Positions 8,556 through 17,831 are shown, numbered from the stretch's first letter. The stretch is DNA of 64,000 nt from Geobacter sp. UBA5730 (GCA_002419465.1 DIGE01000004.1:1-64000), one strand, 5' to 3'. Notes: generated by a model not told the origin, from the sequence alone. Made by a program: numbers and translations.

Positions 8556-9869
8556 TCAGACAGGCTCTATGTTGAGCAGATATTTGAAGGCTGGGATCAG
8601 TCGTATTATTTTACCGTCAACTGAAAGTTCTTCCTCATCCTCATAAGTGATGATCTCACCGGACTCTAATCCAGTCTCTTCCATCGCCTTGATCAGTGAT
8701 CGCAATTCCCGGTTGCGTGTGCCCTCATCCCCTAAGGTATGAACGACCTGGATCAATTGCGTGATCTTGCCGCCGGTACAGCAGGCAAAATCAACCTCAA
8801 GGCCATTGCCGGTCTTGTAGTAGTAGAGTTCATGGCCTCGGCGTTTCAGATCAAGATACACCTGATTCTCCAGGAGATGCCCAAGATTTTCGCTGAAACT
8901 GAAGCCAACGGCACCGGCCATCCCGGTGTCAATGGCGTAGACCTTTTTCGGACTTTTGATCTGCTCCTTCACGGAAAAGGCAAAGGAGTCGAGAGTGAAC
9001 AGCAGATAGGCATCGCTGAAATAGCCCAGGTACTCCTTCACGGTTTTGTCGTTTAGTCCAACCAGCGCCGCCAGCTTGTTGAAGCTGTAGAGCGAGGAGA
9101 TATTCGACGCCAGGTAGAAAAAAAGATTCTCCAGATCAACAGCCTTCTTGATGTTGAACCGGGGCGCTATGTCCTGGTAGAGGATGTTTCTGGCGTACAT
9201 CACCAAAAGCTCTTTTTTTGTTTCCGGCAGGTCTACCGCACCGGTCTCCGGGAACCCGCCAAAGCGAAGGTAGTCGTCAAGAAGTTTGCGCAGCCGGTTA
9301 CGCTGCCTGGTCACTGCTACTGCGTCACTGATACTCAGCCCGTTTGCAGCAATAAACTCCGGGAAAGAAAACGGATACACCTCCACCGGCATCGCCCGCC
9401 CGGAAAGAAGCGTGATGAACTCCGAAGTAAGCAGGTGCGAATTGGACCCGGTGACAATGAACTTTATCCCCTTCTGCTCGTACTTTGCCTTGACGAATAC
9501 CTGCCATTCAGGAAAGAAGTGCACCTCATCGAGGCAGCAGTATACCGGTCCCACCGGCGCAACCAGCTTCAGGTAATCGTCATAGGCCCGCTCAAGGTAG
9601 GAAACATCGCTACGGTGTCGGCTGAATTGTGGGTTTTCGAGATTAAGGAAGAGTATGTTCCGGGGAGGTATCCCCTTGTCGCGTATCAGGTGGTTGATCG
9701 TCTGCCGCACCAGCGTGCTTTTGCCTGACCGACGCACACCTACCAGCGCGACAATGTGGGGCAGATCCAGATAACCCTTTACCTTGCCGAGAATTCCGCG
9801 TGAGACCCCTTCCTGGTAGAGGGTCCCATCCCAATGGGGATTCTGGTCAACGATTACCGATTCAAACAT
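8556..9869 (-). CDS. AAA_14/DUF4143 ATPase
   Basis: A 437-residue P-loop ATPase of the common AAA_14-DUF4143 type: Walker A VGVRRSGKST near residue 45, Walker B CCLDEVHFF, sensor-like VTGSNSHLL, then a C-terminal winged-helix/nuclease-like half ending in the DUF4143 region (YYYKTGNGLEVDF). The cellular role of the family is unclear; members are mobile and frequent in islands. It has its own strong promoter and palindrome at 9890-9928. Its stop is followed within 45 bases by the broken RecQ frame, so it appears to have been inserted or recombined into the 5' part of that gene. Confidence 0.85.
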   Translation of the reverse strand: MFESVIVDQNPHWDGTLYQEGVSRGILGKVKGYLDLPHIVALVGVRRSGKSTLVRQTINHLIRDKGIPPRNILFLNLENPQFSRHRSDVSYLERAYDDYLKLVAPVGPVYCCLDEVHFFPEWQVFVKAKYEQKGIKFIVTGSNSHLLTSEFITLLSGRAMPVEVYPFSFPEFIAANGLSISDAVAVTRQRNRLRKLLDDYLRFGGFPETGAVDLPETKKELLVMYARNILYQDIAPRFNIKKAVDLENLFFYLASNISSLYSFNKLAALVGLNDKTVKEYLGYFSDAYLLFTLDSFAFSVKEQIKSPKKVYAIDTGMAGAVGFSFSENLGHLLENQVYLDLKRRGHELYYYKTGNGLEVDFACCTGGKITQLIQVVHTLGDEGTRNRELRSLIKAMEETGLESGEIITYEDEEELSVDGKIIRLIPAFKYLLNIEPV

Positions 9870-9889
9870 AGATACTCCGAACTAAGTCT

Positions 9890-9928
9890 ATATTGTTCGC
9901 ATTATAGCGCGAATAATATCCATTTCAA
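9890..9928 (-). promoter_or_regulatory. Promoter with overlapping operator for the AAA_14 ATPase
   Basis: Read on the minus strand, TTGAAA (9928-9923), a 16-base spacer and TATAAT (9906-9901) form a near-consensus sigma-70 promoter. An inverted repeat, ATATTATTCGC and GCGAACAATAT with an 8-base centre (10 of 11 paired; 9890-9900 and 9909-9919), spans the -10 box. A bound repressor would block the promoter. The regulator is not known. Confidence 0.6.
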
Positions 9929-10197
9929 GCAGAATTATCAGCCCATCACCCACCGTCACGTGGGCCGACCATACAGTATAGAGCGCTTTTGTTTGATTTC
10001 AGCGTTATCCCGCCTTTCAAACGGGCCTATTCATTCGACAATAGCGTCATTGAAGGTACCATTTTTGTACCCAAAAATGCGGCATTGACTGAAGGTGGCA
10101 AAAAGTTCCGTATTTTAGCTACCAAATTGGTATCCAAAACAGCCACCATACCTGTTATTGATCCCAATGTTGTCTGAAATTTCCGAGGGGCGCGGGT
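9929..10197. other. Intergenic stretch between the ATPase promoter and the terminators
   Basis: No convincing gene. A TTG-initiated open frame at 9989-10177 on the plus strand has no recognisable motif and no ribosome-binding site; it could be a gene remnant at the island edge. No copy of the tRNA-Gly 3' end is visible here. Confidence 0.4.
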
Positions 10198-10233
10198 AAA
10201 AAAGCCATGTGCAGTATTGAGTGGGGCTTTTTT
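10198..10233. terminator. Bidirectional terminator-like hairpin
   Basis: AAAAAAGCC and GGCTTTTTT pair across an 18-base loop, giving a U-run on either strand. The long loop makes it weaker than a typical intrinsic terminator. Confidence 0.45.
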
Positions 10234-10261
10234 GTTTGATCCGTCAGCAAAGGAGCCCTAA

Positions 10262-10294
10262 AGAAAAAAGGGCTTGCAGAGGAATCTGCAAGCC
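10262..10294 (-). terminator. Intrinsic terminator after tRNA-Gly
   Basis: A perfect 10-bp stem, GGCTTGCAGA with TCTGCAAGCC, closes a GGAA loop. On the minus strand it is followed by CTTTTTTCTT, as expected downstream of the leftward tRNA-Gly (and nrdJ) transcript. Confidence 0.75.
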
Positions 10295-10304
10295 TTTGAT
10301 TTTT

Positions 10305-10379
<75 letters not shown>

Positions 10380-10430
10380 AATTTGGAGTACCTCTTATAG
10401 CGAAAGGTGCTCCAGCTTGTCAACCCTCGT

Positions 10431-12668
10431 TTAGGCACATTCCGAGTAGCCGCAGCAATGGCAGACCATGCAGCCGCCTTCATGTTCCACTGCGCCGCCG
10501 CACTCGGGGCAAGCACCCCGTTCCTGGGTGGCGGTCTCGGCGTTTAAGTCGTAGCCGTTGGCCAGCATGTGGGCCTGGATCGCCTTGGCAACGGCATCGG
10601 CGCAGGAGAGGATCCGGTTATCGCCAAAGCCGGTGGGGCAGTGGCAGGAGATGCCCAGCAGTTGCTTGATTACCTGGCGGGCCTGCACACCGCTGCGCCA
10701 GGCCAGGGAGACCATCCGGCCGATGGCTTCGGATTGTGAGGCGGCGCAACCGCCGGCCTTGCCCATGGTGGTGAACAGCTCGAACAGGCCGTTTTTATCC
10801 TCGTTAACCGTGATGTAGAGCGGGCCGCAGCCGGTCTGCATCTGGTAGGTCCAGCCTTTGAGCGCTTTGGGACGTTCGCGTTTGATGGCATGTTTTTCGT
10901 CTTCTACCGGCACTGCGCCGATGGCCACTTTTTCTTCTTTTTGGGCGGTGGAAAGCACCTGCTCGTCGCGGGAGCCGTCGCGGTAGATGGTAACTCCCTT
11001 GCAACCGGTCTTGTAGGCCAGCATGTAGACCTGTTCAACTTCTTCCACGGTGGCCGTATTGGGGAAGTTGACGGTTTTTGACACCGCGTTGTCGGTGTGG
11101 TGCTGGAAGGCGGCCTGCATCTGGATGTGATCTTCCGGGCTGATATCGTGGGCGGTGATAAAGGCTCGCTGGACATCTGCGGGAATCTCGTCAATACCTT
11201 GCACGGAACCGTGATTTTCAGAGATGGCGCGTAGCAGTTCTTCGGACCAGAAGCCGCGCTCTTTGGCGATCTTTTCAAACAGCGGGTTGGTTTCATACAT
11301 AATGATGTCCATCTGGCGGCGCTGGAAGCAGACCGCGAACAACGGCTCAACCCCCGACGAAGCGCCGGCGATGATCGAGATGGTGCCGGTGGGGGCGATG
11401 GTGGTGACGGTGGCGTTGCGTTGGGGCAGGGCGCCCTTTTTATCAAAAATGGAACCTTTGAAGTTGGGGAACGCGCCCCGTTGCTGGCCCAGTTCACGTG
11501 AGGCGGTATGGCCCTCTTCGTTGATGAACTGCATCAGCTTGGTGGCCAGTTTGACCGCCTCGCCGGAGTTGTAGGGGATGCCCAGCAGGATCAGCAGGTC
11601 GGCCCAGCCCATTACCCCCAAGCCGATCTTGCGGTTGGCATGGGTCATGTCATGAATCTGCTGGAGCGGGTATTTGTTGGCCTCGATCACGTTGTCCAGG
11701 AAATGAACTGCGCTGTGGATCACTTCTTTCAGGCGGGCCCAGTCAATGGCGCCGTCCTTGATGAAGCGGCCCAGGTTGATGGAACCCAGGTTGCAGGATT
11801 CATAGGGCAGCAGTGGCTGCTCGCCACAGGGGTTGGTGGATTCGATCTCGCCCACATGGGGGGTGGGGTTGTCGCGGTTCAGGCGGTCCAGGAAGATGAT
11901 GCCCGGCTCGCCGTTTTCCCATGCCTGGGTCACAATCCTCTGATACACCTTGCGGGCGTTCAGGGTGCCGCATTTTTTCTTGTCACGTGGGTTGTACAGA
12001 TCATACTCTTCATCGCGTTCCACGGCCTGCATGAACTTCTCGGTCAGGCCGACGGAGATGTTGAAGTTATTGAACTGCTTCTGGTCGGCCTTGCACATGA
12101 TAAAGTTCATGACATCGGGGTGATCGACCCGCAGGATCCCCATGTTGGCGCCACGGCGGGTGCCACCCTGCTTGATGGTTTCAGTGGCGGTATCAAAGAC
12201 CCGCATGAAGGAGATCGGACCGCTGGAGATGCCGGTGGTGGTCAGCACCAGGTCATTGGCCGGGCGTAGACGGGAAAAGGAGAAACCGGTGCCGCCGCCG
12301 GACTTATGGATCATGGCAGTGAACTTGACCGCATCGAAAATTTCTTCGATGGAGTCACCCACCGGCAGCACGAAGCAGGCCGAGAGCTGGCCCAGTTCAC
12401 GGCCGGCATTCATCAGGGTGGGAGAGTTGGGCATGAAATCAAAGTTGGTCATCATTTCGTAGAAGCGGTCGGACAGTTTTTTTATGTCGGCCTTCTTGTC
12501 GAATATGCGGTCAGGTTCGGCAATGGTGTCAGCCACGCGCCGCAGCATGTCGGCCGGTGTTTCAAGCGGTTTGCCGCTGGCATCACGTTTCAGGTATCGT
12601 TTTTCAAGCACTGTCCGGGCGTTGGCAGAAAGTGCGGGTTGGAGGGTGGCAGAGGATTCTTTTGGCAT
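10431..12668 (-). CDS. nrdJ: Adenosylcobalamin-dependent (class II) ribonucleotide reductase
   Basis: Reduces ribonucleotides to deoxyribonucleotides using adenosylcobalamin for radical generation, so it works with or without oxygen. The 745-residue chain has the ten-stranded barrel signature NPCGEQPLLPYESCNLGSIN, an N-terminal cysteine segment (LSACFVLPVGDS), the PTGTISIIAGASSGVEP motif, and a C-terminal cysteine-rich tail (CPECGG and CMVCHCCGYSEC) likely to bind zinc and re-reduce the active site. The ATG at 12668 has a good AAGGAG site. Tandem NrdR boxes lie upstream. It is a single-gene enzyme with no beta subunit nearby, as expected for class II. Confidence 0.95.
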   Translation of the reverse strand: MPKESSATLQPALSANARTVLEKRYLKRDASGKPLETPADMLRRVADTIAEPDRIFDKKADIKKLSDRFYEMMTNFDFMPNSPTLMNAGRELGQLSACFVLPVGDSIEEIFDAVKFTAMIHKSGGGTGFSFSRLRPANDLVLTTTGISSGPISFMRVFDTATETIKQGGTRRGANMGILRVDHPDVMNFIMCKADQKQFNNFNISVGLTEKFMQAVERDEEYDLYNPRDKKKCGTLNARKVYQRIVTQAWENGEPGIIFLDRLNRDNPTPHVGEIESTNPCGEQPLLPYESCNLGSINLGRFIKDGAIDWARLKEVIHSAVHFLDNVIEANKYPLQQIHDMTHANRKIGLGVMGWADLLILLGIPYNSGEAVKLATKLMQFINEEGHTASRELGQQRGAFPNFKGSIFDKKGALPQRNATVTTIAPTGTISIIAGASSGVEPLFAVCFQRRQMDIIMYETNPLFEKIAKERGFWSEELLRAISENHGSVQGIDEIPADVQRAFITAHDISPEDHIQMQAAFQHHTDNAVSKTVNFPNTATVEEVEQVYMLAYKTGCKGVTIYRDGSRDEQVLSTAQKEEKVAIGAVPVEDEKHAIKRERPKALKGWTYQMQTGCGPLYITVNEDKNGLFELFTTMGKAGGCAASQSEAIGRMVSLAWRSGVQARQVIKQLLGISCHCPTGFGDNRILSCADAVAKAIQAHMLANGYDLNAETATQERGACPECGGAVEHEGGCMVCHCCGYSECA

Positions 12669-12754
12669 GAGCTTTTGTTCTCCTTCTGGTGCAGGTAAGT
12701 ACGGCGTATCGGGTGGAGCTTAGCATGGCTGTCATGACGGCAGGATAGCTGTAA

Positions 12755-12802
12755 CCACAATATTTAGTGTGTGGCGAGGGATACAACCACAACATCTATG
12801 CA
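12755..12802 (-). promoter_or_regulatory. Tandem NrdR boxes upstream of nrdJ
   Basis: Box 1 (12755-12770; minus strand ACACTAAATATTGTGG) matches the NrdR consensus acaCwAtATaTwGtgt at about 14 of 16 positions. Box 2 (12787-12802) is weaker but keeps the TTGTGG half. Their starts are 32 bases apart, three helical turns, which is the known spacing for paired NrdR boxes. Repression of nrdJ by NrdR-ATP/dATP is inferred. Confidence 0.7.
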
Positions 12803-12947
12803 GTGTCAACAGCAAAAAAAACAGATTGCTAACCGTTTGAAAGCACTGCTGATTATTGTCCGGGTTTTTTGAAATTTACAGGGTGATCATTCTGTGTTAA
12901 ATAATAGCTTTATTCGTATATTCAATACTTTGCCCATCAGGATACCT

Positions 12948-14324
12948 ATGTCTTTTTTGAACGTTGCGCGCTGTTGGGGTTGTTCTTGCTGGTGCAGTCG
13001 TTTCATGCTGCTGGCTCTATTTTTGCCGTTCGGCCCGCTTGGTTGCCAGCTGCTGTTTCACGATGATGGCGCACCGTTAAAAGGGCAGACCGTGAATCTG
13101 GCGCTCACCATGCCGGAAACGCCGCCACCGGCCAGCAGGCCACTGAGTGTGCAACCCGATCCTGCGATCCGGTCTACAGCCAAAACCCCACCACCGCTGG
13201 ATACCCGTTTACTTCCCCAACAGGCACCCGTTGAGCAGGGTTCTTCTTTGCTGCCTACGCCTGCACCGGTTGTTGCCAACAGTCCGTATCTCCGTAGCAT
13301 GGTAACCAAGGCCGATACGGTGTTGGTGGAGCGGACGATTACCGAGGATACGAGTCTGCGGGGTACGGTATTGATAAAAGGCAGCCTGGTGGTTGCTCCT
13401 CAAGCCACCTTGCGTATAGAGGCAGGCACCAGCCTACGCTTCCAGCGGCAGAGTGGCGCTTTGCAGAACCCGCGTCTGGTGGTGCAGGGACGGCTGGTTT
13501 GTGCCGGTACGGCACAAAAACCGGTTTTTTTGGGTCCGGCCTTTCATGATGCTCAGGTGTCTGATTGGGGCGGTCTGCTGCTGTTGTCCAGCGAGAAAAA
13601 AAATAGTCTGGAGTACTGTCGTGTCGAGGGTGCCGAGGTTGGTATTGAGGCCCGTTATTCACAGTTTGTCGGTCGTGGTCTGGAGATTGCCCGTTCACGG
13701 GAAGGCGTGGCTTTGTTTGATAGTCTGGCAACACTGCAGACAACAACCGTCAGCCGTTGTGATAGAGGTTTTACAGCTTCTGACAGCGAGCTTGAGTTGC
13801 GTGAGGTAACCTTGCGAGAAAACCGGCAAGGGGCTTCGATGGTCCGGTCATCGTTGGTGATCAGCGCCAGCCAGTTCCGTGGCAACAGTCAGGAAGGGCT
13901 GGTGGCCGAGCAGTGCCGTTTCAGGATCAGCGGCAGTAGCGCTACAGACAATCGAATTGGAATACTGTTGCAGGGAGGCGATGGCCAACTGCAGCAGTGC
14001 CGTTTCAGTTTGAACCGTGCATCCGGGCTTTCCCTTATGGGCAGCCGGGTAAGGATTATCCATTCCTCATTTCAGGACAACCTTGGCGTGGGGCTGATGA
14101 TTGAAGGCGCGCGCGGTAGTGTGACTCAGAGTTCCTTCGGCAATAATCGCGGGGGTAACCTGGTGAATGCCGGCTCTGATGGTTTTGCCGCAGTGCTGAA
14201 CTGGTGGGGAGTTGCCGATGAGGCCGGGATTGCTGAAGGAATTCAGGATGCCACCCGTGCGTCCGGAATCGGACGGGTCTCGTTTGTGCCGTTTTTGGCC
14301 AATCGCCCTGCCTTGGCACCGTAA
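12948..14324 (+). CDS. Right-handed beta-helix repeat lipoprotein
   Basis: A 458-residue exported protein. The N-terminus has a hydrophobic stretch (MLLALFLPFGPLGC) with a possible lipobox cysteine, then a proline/threonine-rich linker to about residue 120. From there to the end there are repeated rungs with spaced aromatic, glycine and asparagine residues (for example NRIGILLQGGDGQLQQCRF, FQDNLGVGLMIEGARG), typical of parallel beta-helix or NosD-like folds. The closing region has NWWGVAD. Substrate and role are unknown; an outer-membrane or periplasmic location is inferred. ATG 12948 is preferred over an upstream GTG because of CAGGAT nearby. The next gene begins 14 bases after the stop. Confidence 0.65.
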   Translation: MSFLNVARCWGCSCWCSRFMLLALFLPFGPLGCQLLFHDDGAPLKGQTVNLALTMPETPPPASRPLSVQPDPAIRSTAKTPPPLDTRLLPQQAPVEQGSSLLPTPAPVVANSPYLRSMVTKADTVLVERTITEDTSLRGTVLIKGSLVVAPQATLRIEAGTSLRFQRQSGALQNPRLVVQGRLVCAGTAQKPVFLGPAFHDAQVSDWGGLLLLSSEKKNSLEYCRVEGAEVGIEARYSQFVGRGLEIARSREGVALFDSLATLQTTTVSRCDRGFTASDSELELREVTLRENRQGASMVRSSLVISASQFRGNSQEGLVAEQCRFRISGSSATDNRIGILLQGGDGQLQQCRFSLNRASGLSLMGSRVRIIHSSFQDNLGVGLMIEGARGSVTQSSFGNNRGGNLVNAGSDGFAAVLNWWGVADEAGIAEGIQDATRASGIGRVSFVPFLANRPALAP

Positions 14325-14338
14325 GCCGGCCAACCTCC

Positions 14339-15490
14339 ATGTCTATCTATCTCGATAATGCGGCCACTTCCCATCCCAAGCCACCCCAGGTGTATGCCGC
14401 GGTGCTGGATGTCATGCAGAATATCGGCGCATCGCCAGGCAGGGGGGGGTATGGTCTGGCCCTTGAGGCCTCCCGCCTGTTGTTTGAGACCCGTGAAGCA
14501 TTGGCCTCTTTCTTTGGTGCTGCCGACTCTTCACGCATCATCTTTACCCACAACGCCACAGAATCACTGAACCTGGCGGTGCGGGGCACCCTGCAGTCCG
14601 GTGATCATGTGATCACCAGCTCCATGGAGCACAACTCGTTGTTGCGGCCTCTGTTCATGTTGCAAAAACAGGGGGTTGAGCTGACTGTCGTGCCGGCCAA
14701 TGTTGAAGGGTTGCTTGATCCGGAGGATGTCCGGCGGGCTCTGCGTCCCTCAACCCGTCTGGTAGCCCTGGCCCATGTCTCCAACGTGACCGGCGGCATT
14801 CAACCGGTGGCCGAGATAGCTGCTATCGCTTCTAAGGCAGGAGCCTTGCTGCTTCTTGATGCGGCTCAGTCTGCCGGTTGCCTGCCGATTGATATGCAGG
14901 CCCTGGGTATCGATCTGTTGGCGGCGCCGGGACACAAGGGACTCCTCGGGCCCCAAGGGACCGGTCTGTTGGCCGTGGCTCCCCACGTCCGGTTGTGTCC
15001 TTTGCTGGCTGGTGGTACCGGCAGCAGTTCCGATCAGGATTTGCAACCGGAAGGGTTTCCGGAAGGGTTCGAGGCCGGTACCCACAATCTGCCTGGTATT
15101 GCCGGCCTTAAGGCCGGTGTCGCCTTTCTTGCTGCAACCGGGGTTGAAACGGTTGGTGAGCGTGAGCGGGAGCATGGCAACTACCTGCGGGAACGTCTGG
15201 CCCAACTGCCCGGCTGTTGCCTGTATGGTCCTGATAACCCTGAAAAACGTGTGGGGTTGCTTTCCCTCACTATGGCAGGCTGTGACCCGGCCGCGTTGTC
15301 GTTTATGCTGGATCGCGAGTACGGCATTGCCGTCAGGGCCGGGCTGCATTGCGCTCCACGGGCTCACCGCACTATTGGCAGTTATCCGCAGGGAACGCTG
15401 CGGATTAGTCCGGGCTGGTTCACAACCAACGTTGAACTTGATCTTTGTTGTACTGCATTGGCCACCATTATCCAGAAAGGAAGCCCATGA
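14339..15490 (+). CDS. Class V aminotransferase (cysteine desulfurase family)
   Basis: PLP enzyme of the NifS/SufS-like superfamily, 383 residues. Visible features are YLDNAATSHPKP at the N-terminus, THNATESLNLAV, the Schiff-base lysine in APGHKGLLGPQG, and a C-terminal cysteine in AGLHCAPRAH at the position of the desulfurase active-site cysteine. It probably releases sulfur from cysteine, though a selenocysteine lyase or another role is possible. No Fe-S scaffold gene is adjacent. Its stop overlaps the start of phoH (ATGA), suggesting one operon through tsaD and rsmA. Confidence 0.85.
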   Translation: MSIYLDNAATSHPKPPQVYAAVLDVMQNIGASPGRGGYGLALEASRLLFETREALASFFGAADSSRIIFTHNATESLNLAVRGTLQSGDHVITSSMEHNSLLRPLFMLQKQGVELTVVPANVEGLLDPEDVRRALRPSTRLVALAHVSNVTGGIQPVAEIAAIASKAGALLLLDAAQSAGCLPIDMQALGIDLLAAPGHKGLLGPQGTGLLAVAPHVRLCPLLAGGTGSSSDQDLQPEGFPEGFEAGTHNLPGIAGLKAGVAFLAATGVETVGEREREHGNYLRERLAQLPGCCLYGPDNPEKRVGLLSLTMAGCDPAALSFMLDREYGIAVRAGLHCAPRAHRTIGSYPQGTLRISPGWFTTNVELDLCCTALATIIQKGSP

Positions 15491-16803
15491 AATTTTTTGT
15501 GTTGGACACCAACGTGTTGCTCCATGATCCCCAATCTTTGTTCCGGTTTCAAGACAACACCATTGTTGTTCCGATTACCGTGATCGAGGAGATCGACCGT
15601 TTCAAGAAGGATATGAACGAGACCGGCCGCAATGCCCGGGCCATCTCCCGTATTTTGGACAGCCTGCGTGAAAAAGGCACGCTTTCCACAGGAGTCGGCT
15701 TGCCGGGTGGCGGCAGTCTGCGGGTTGAGTTGTGCGAGGAGCAGGCCCTGAACCGTCTGCCCAAGGATCTGCGGGATGACAAAGGTGACAACCGTATTCT
15801 GGCTGTGGCGCTGGCCACCCAGGAACGCTACCCCGGCGAAACGGTTATTTTTGTCACCAAGGATACCAATCTGCGGATCAAGGCTGACGCCATTGGACTG
15901 GTGGCCGAGGACTACGAATCGGACAAGGTGGATATCCAGGAACTGTATGCCGGTGCCCGCAGTCTGGAGATCGATCCGGAGGCCATTGACCGTTTCTACG
16001 GTCAGGGTTGGCTGGAGGCGCCGGAAGGGTTGTTGCCCAACGAGTTTGCCACCCTGATGGACAGTGCCAACCCCTCCCACAGTGCCTTGTGCCGTTTTGA
16101 TGCGGCTCAGGGCAAGGTGGTGCCGGTGCGCAAGATTCCCAAAGAGGGGATCTGGAGCATCTATGCCCGTAACCGCGAACAGCAGTTTGCCCTGGATGCC
16201 TTGATGGACGATAACGTCAAGCTGGTCAGCCTGGTGGGCAAGGCCGGCACCGGCAAGACCCTGTTGGCCATTGCGGCCGGGTTGCAGAAGGTGGCTGAGG
16301 AAAATGTCTACAACCGGTTGCTGGTGTCCCGCCCGGTCTTTCCGATGGGCAAGGATCTGGGATTTTTGCCCGGTGATATCGAGGAAAAACTGACCCCCTG
16401 GATGCAGCCGATCTTTGATAACGTGGAGCTGCTGATATCGGGGCATGAATCCGAAAAACGACACAGCAAGGGCTATAAGGAGCTGATGGCCATGGGGTTG
16501 CTGGATATCGAGCCACTGACCTATATCAGGGGTCGTTCGATCCCCAATCAGTATCTGATCGTGGATGAGGCCCAAAACCTGACCCCTCACGAGATCAAGA
16601 CCATCGTGACCCGGGCCGGGGAGGGGACCAAAATCATCCTGACCGGCGACCCTTATCAGATTGATAATCCTTATGTGGATTCCTCCAGTAACGGTCTGTC
16701 CTACCTGGTTGAGCGTTTTAAAAATGAGCGTATCTCGGCCCATATTACCTTGACCCGAGGTGAACGTTCCGAGTTGGCAGAACTGGCCGCAAACCTGCTC
16801 TGA
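15487..16803 (+). CDS. PhoH family ATPase with N-terminal PIN domain
   Basis: A 438-residue protein that joins a PIN ribonuclease-like domain (FVLDTNVLLHDP at residues 3-14, further acidic residues through about 140) to a PhoH P-loop ATPase (GKAGTGKTLLA and IVDEAQNLTPHE). The family is linked to RNA processing and helicase activity. The start at 15487 is set by the PIN motif and by the ATGA overlap with the preceding gene; its own stop overlaps the tsaD start. Confidence 0.9.
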   Translation: MKFFVLDTNVLLHDPQSLFRFQDNTIVVPITVIEEIDRFKKDMNETGRNARAISRILDSLREKGTLSTGVGLPGGGSLRVELCEEQALNRLPKDLRDDKGDNRILAVALATQERYPGETVIFVTKDTNLRIKADAIGLVAEDYESDKVDIQELYAGARSLEIDPEAIDRFYGQGWLEAPEGLLPNEFATLMDSANPSHSALCRFDAAQGKVVPVRKIPKEGIWSIYARNREQQFALDALMDDNVKLVSLVGKAGTGKTLLAIAAGLQKVAEENVYNRLLVSRPVFPMGKDLGFLPGDIEEKLTPWMQPIFDNVELLISGHESEKRHSKGYKELMAMGLLDIEPLTYIRGRSIPNQYLIVDEAQNLTPHEIKTIVTRAGEGTKIILTGDPYQIDNPYVDSSSNGLSYLVERFKNERISAHITLTRGERSELAELAANLL

Positions 16804-17831
16804 TGCTCATACTCGCGCTTGAAACATCCTGTGATGAAACGGCCGCCGCGGTTGTCCGCGACGGCCGTTCCGTCCTTTCCAGCGTGGTCTCGTCCCAAGT
16901 GACGATTCATGCGGAGTACGGCGGGGTGGTGCCGGAGATCGCTTCCCGCCGTCACCTGGAGCTGATCACGCCGGTGATCCGCCAGGCCCTGGCTGAGGCC
17001 GGTGTAACCTTGGCACAGATCGAGGGGATTGCGGTCACCCGTGGCCCCGGCCTGCTGGGGGCTTTGCTGGTGGGGGTTTCGGTGGCTAAATCACTGGCTC
17101 TGGCCCGCACTATCCCCCTGGTGGGGGTGCATCATATCGAGGGGCACCTGCTGGCCGGCTTGCTGGAACAGCCATTTGCCTTCCCGTTTCTGGCCCTGGT
17201 GGTGTCCGGGGGACATACCCATCTGTATCGGGTGGAGGGTGTAGGGCGCTACCGCACCCTGGGCCGCACCATTGATGATGCAGTTGGTGAGGCCTTTGAC
17301 AAGGTCGGCACCTTGCTGGGTCTGGACTATCCTGCCGGGGCGCGGATCGATGCCCTGGCAAAACAGGGCGATCCTGCCAGCGTTCGTTTTCCCCGCCCGC
17401 TCTTGCATGACGGTTCCCTTAACTTCAGCTTCAGCGGCCTGAAGACCGCAGTGCTGACCTATTTGAAAAAAAATCCTGTCAGCGCAGATGCCCGTGAATT
17501 GCCGGATCTGTGCGCTTCATTTCAGGCTGCAGCCTGTGAGGTGCTGGTGAAAAAAACCGAGGCCGCGCTGTTACAGGAGGGACTCGATCGTCTGGTGGTG
17601 GCTGGCGGGGTAGCCTGCAACAGTGGGCTGCGCAGTGCCATGCAGGCCATGACGGAGCGGCGGGGAATTGCATTGCAGATACCGTCGCCATCCCTGTGCA
17701 GTGACAACGCCGCCATGCTGGCAGTGGCAGGTGATGCCTATCTTGCAGCCGGTTGCCATGGTGGGTTGGACCTGGATGCCGTGGCCAGCTGGCCACTGGA
17801 TCAGGTGGGACGCTGGGAGTGCCTGCCATGA
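16803..17831 (+). CDS. tsaD: tRNA N6-adenosine threonylcarbamoyltransferase
   Basis: Catalyses the last step of t6A37 formation in ANN-decoding tRNAs with TsaB and TsaE. The 342-residue chain has the ASKHA-type N-terminus ALETSCDETAAAVV, the metal-binding pair in HHIEGHLLAG, VSGGHTHLY and GGVACNSGLR. The family's usual length is near 340. It overlaps its neighbours on both sides by 1-4 bases, so translational coupling is likely. Confidence 0.95.
   Translation: MLILALETSCDETAAAVVRDGRSVLSSVVSSQVTIHAEYGGVVPEIASRRHLELITPVIRQALAEAGVTLAQIEGIAVTRGPGLLGALLVGVSVAKSLALARTIPLVGVHHIEGHLLAGLLEQPFAFPFLALVVSGGHTHLYRVEGVGRYRTLGRTIDDAVGEAFDKVGTLLGLDYPAGARIDALAKQGDPASVRFPRPLLHDGSLNFSFSGLKTAVLTYLKKNPVSADARELPDLCASFQAAACEVLVKKTEAALLQEGLDRLVVAGGVACNSGLRSAMQAMTERRGIALQIPSPSLCSDNAAMLAVAGDAYLAAGCHGGLDLDAVASWPLDQVGRWECLP

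Noticed and set aside
9989..10177. TTG-initiated frame of 62 codons in the gap before tRNA-Gly
   Set aside because: No motif, no start signal and overlapping alternative frames. At best a remnant.
11508..12269. Long plus-strand frame (253 codons) opposite nrdJ
   Set aside because: It is antisense to a fully conserved reductase and arises from GC-rich codon bias.
15382..16743. Minus-strand frame of 453 codons opposite the PhoH-family gene
   Set aside because: The sense strand encodes clear PIN and PhoH motifs. The antisense product is low-complexity with no family resemblance.
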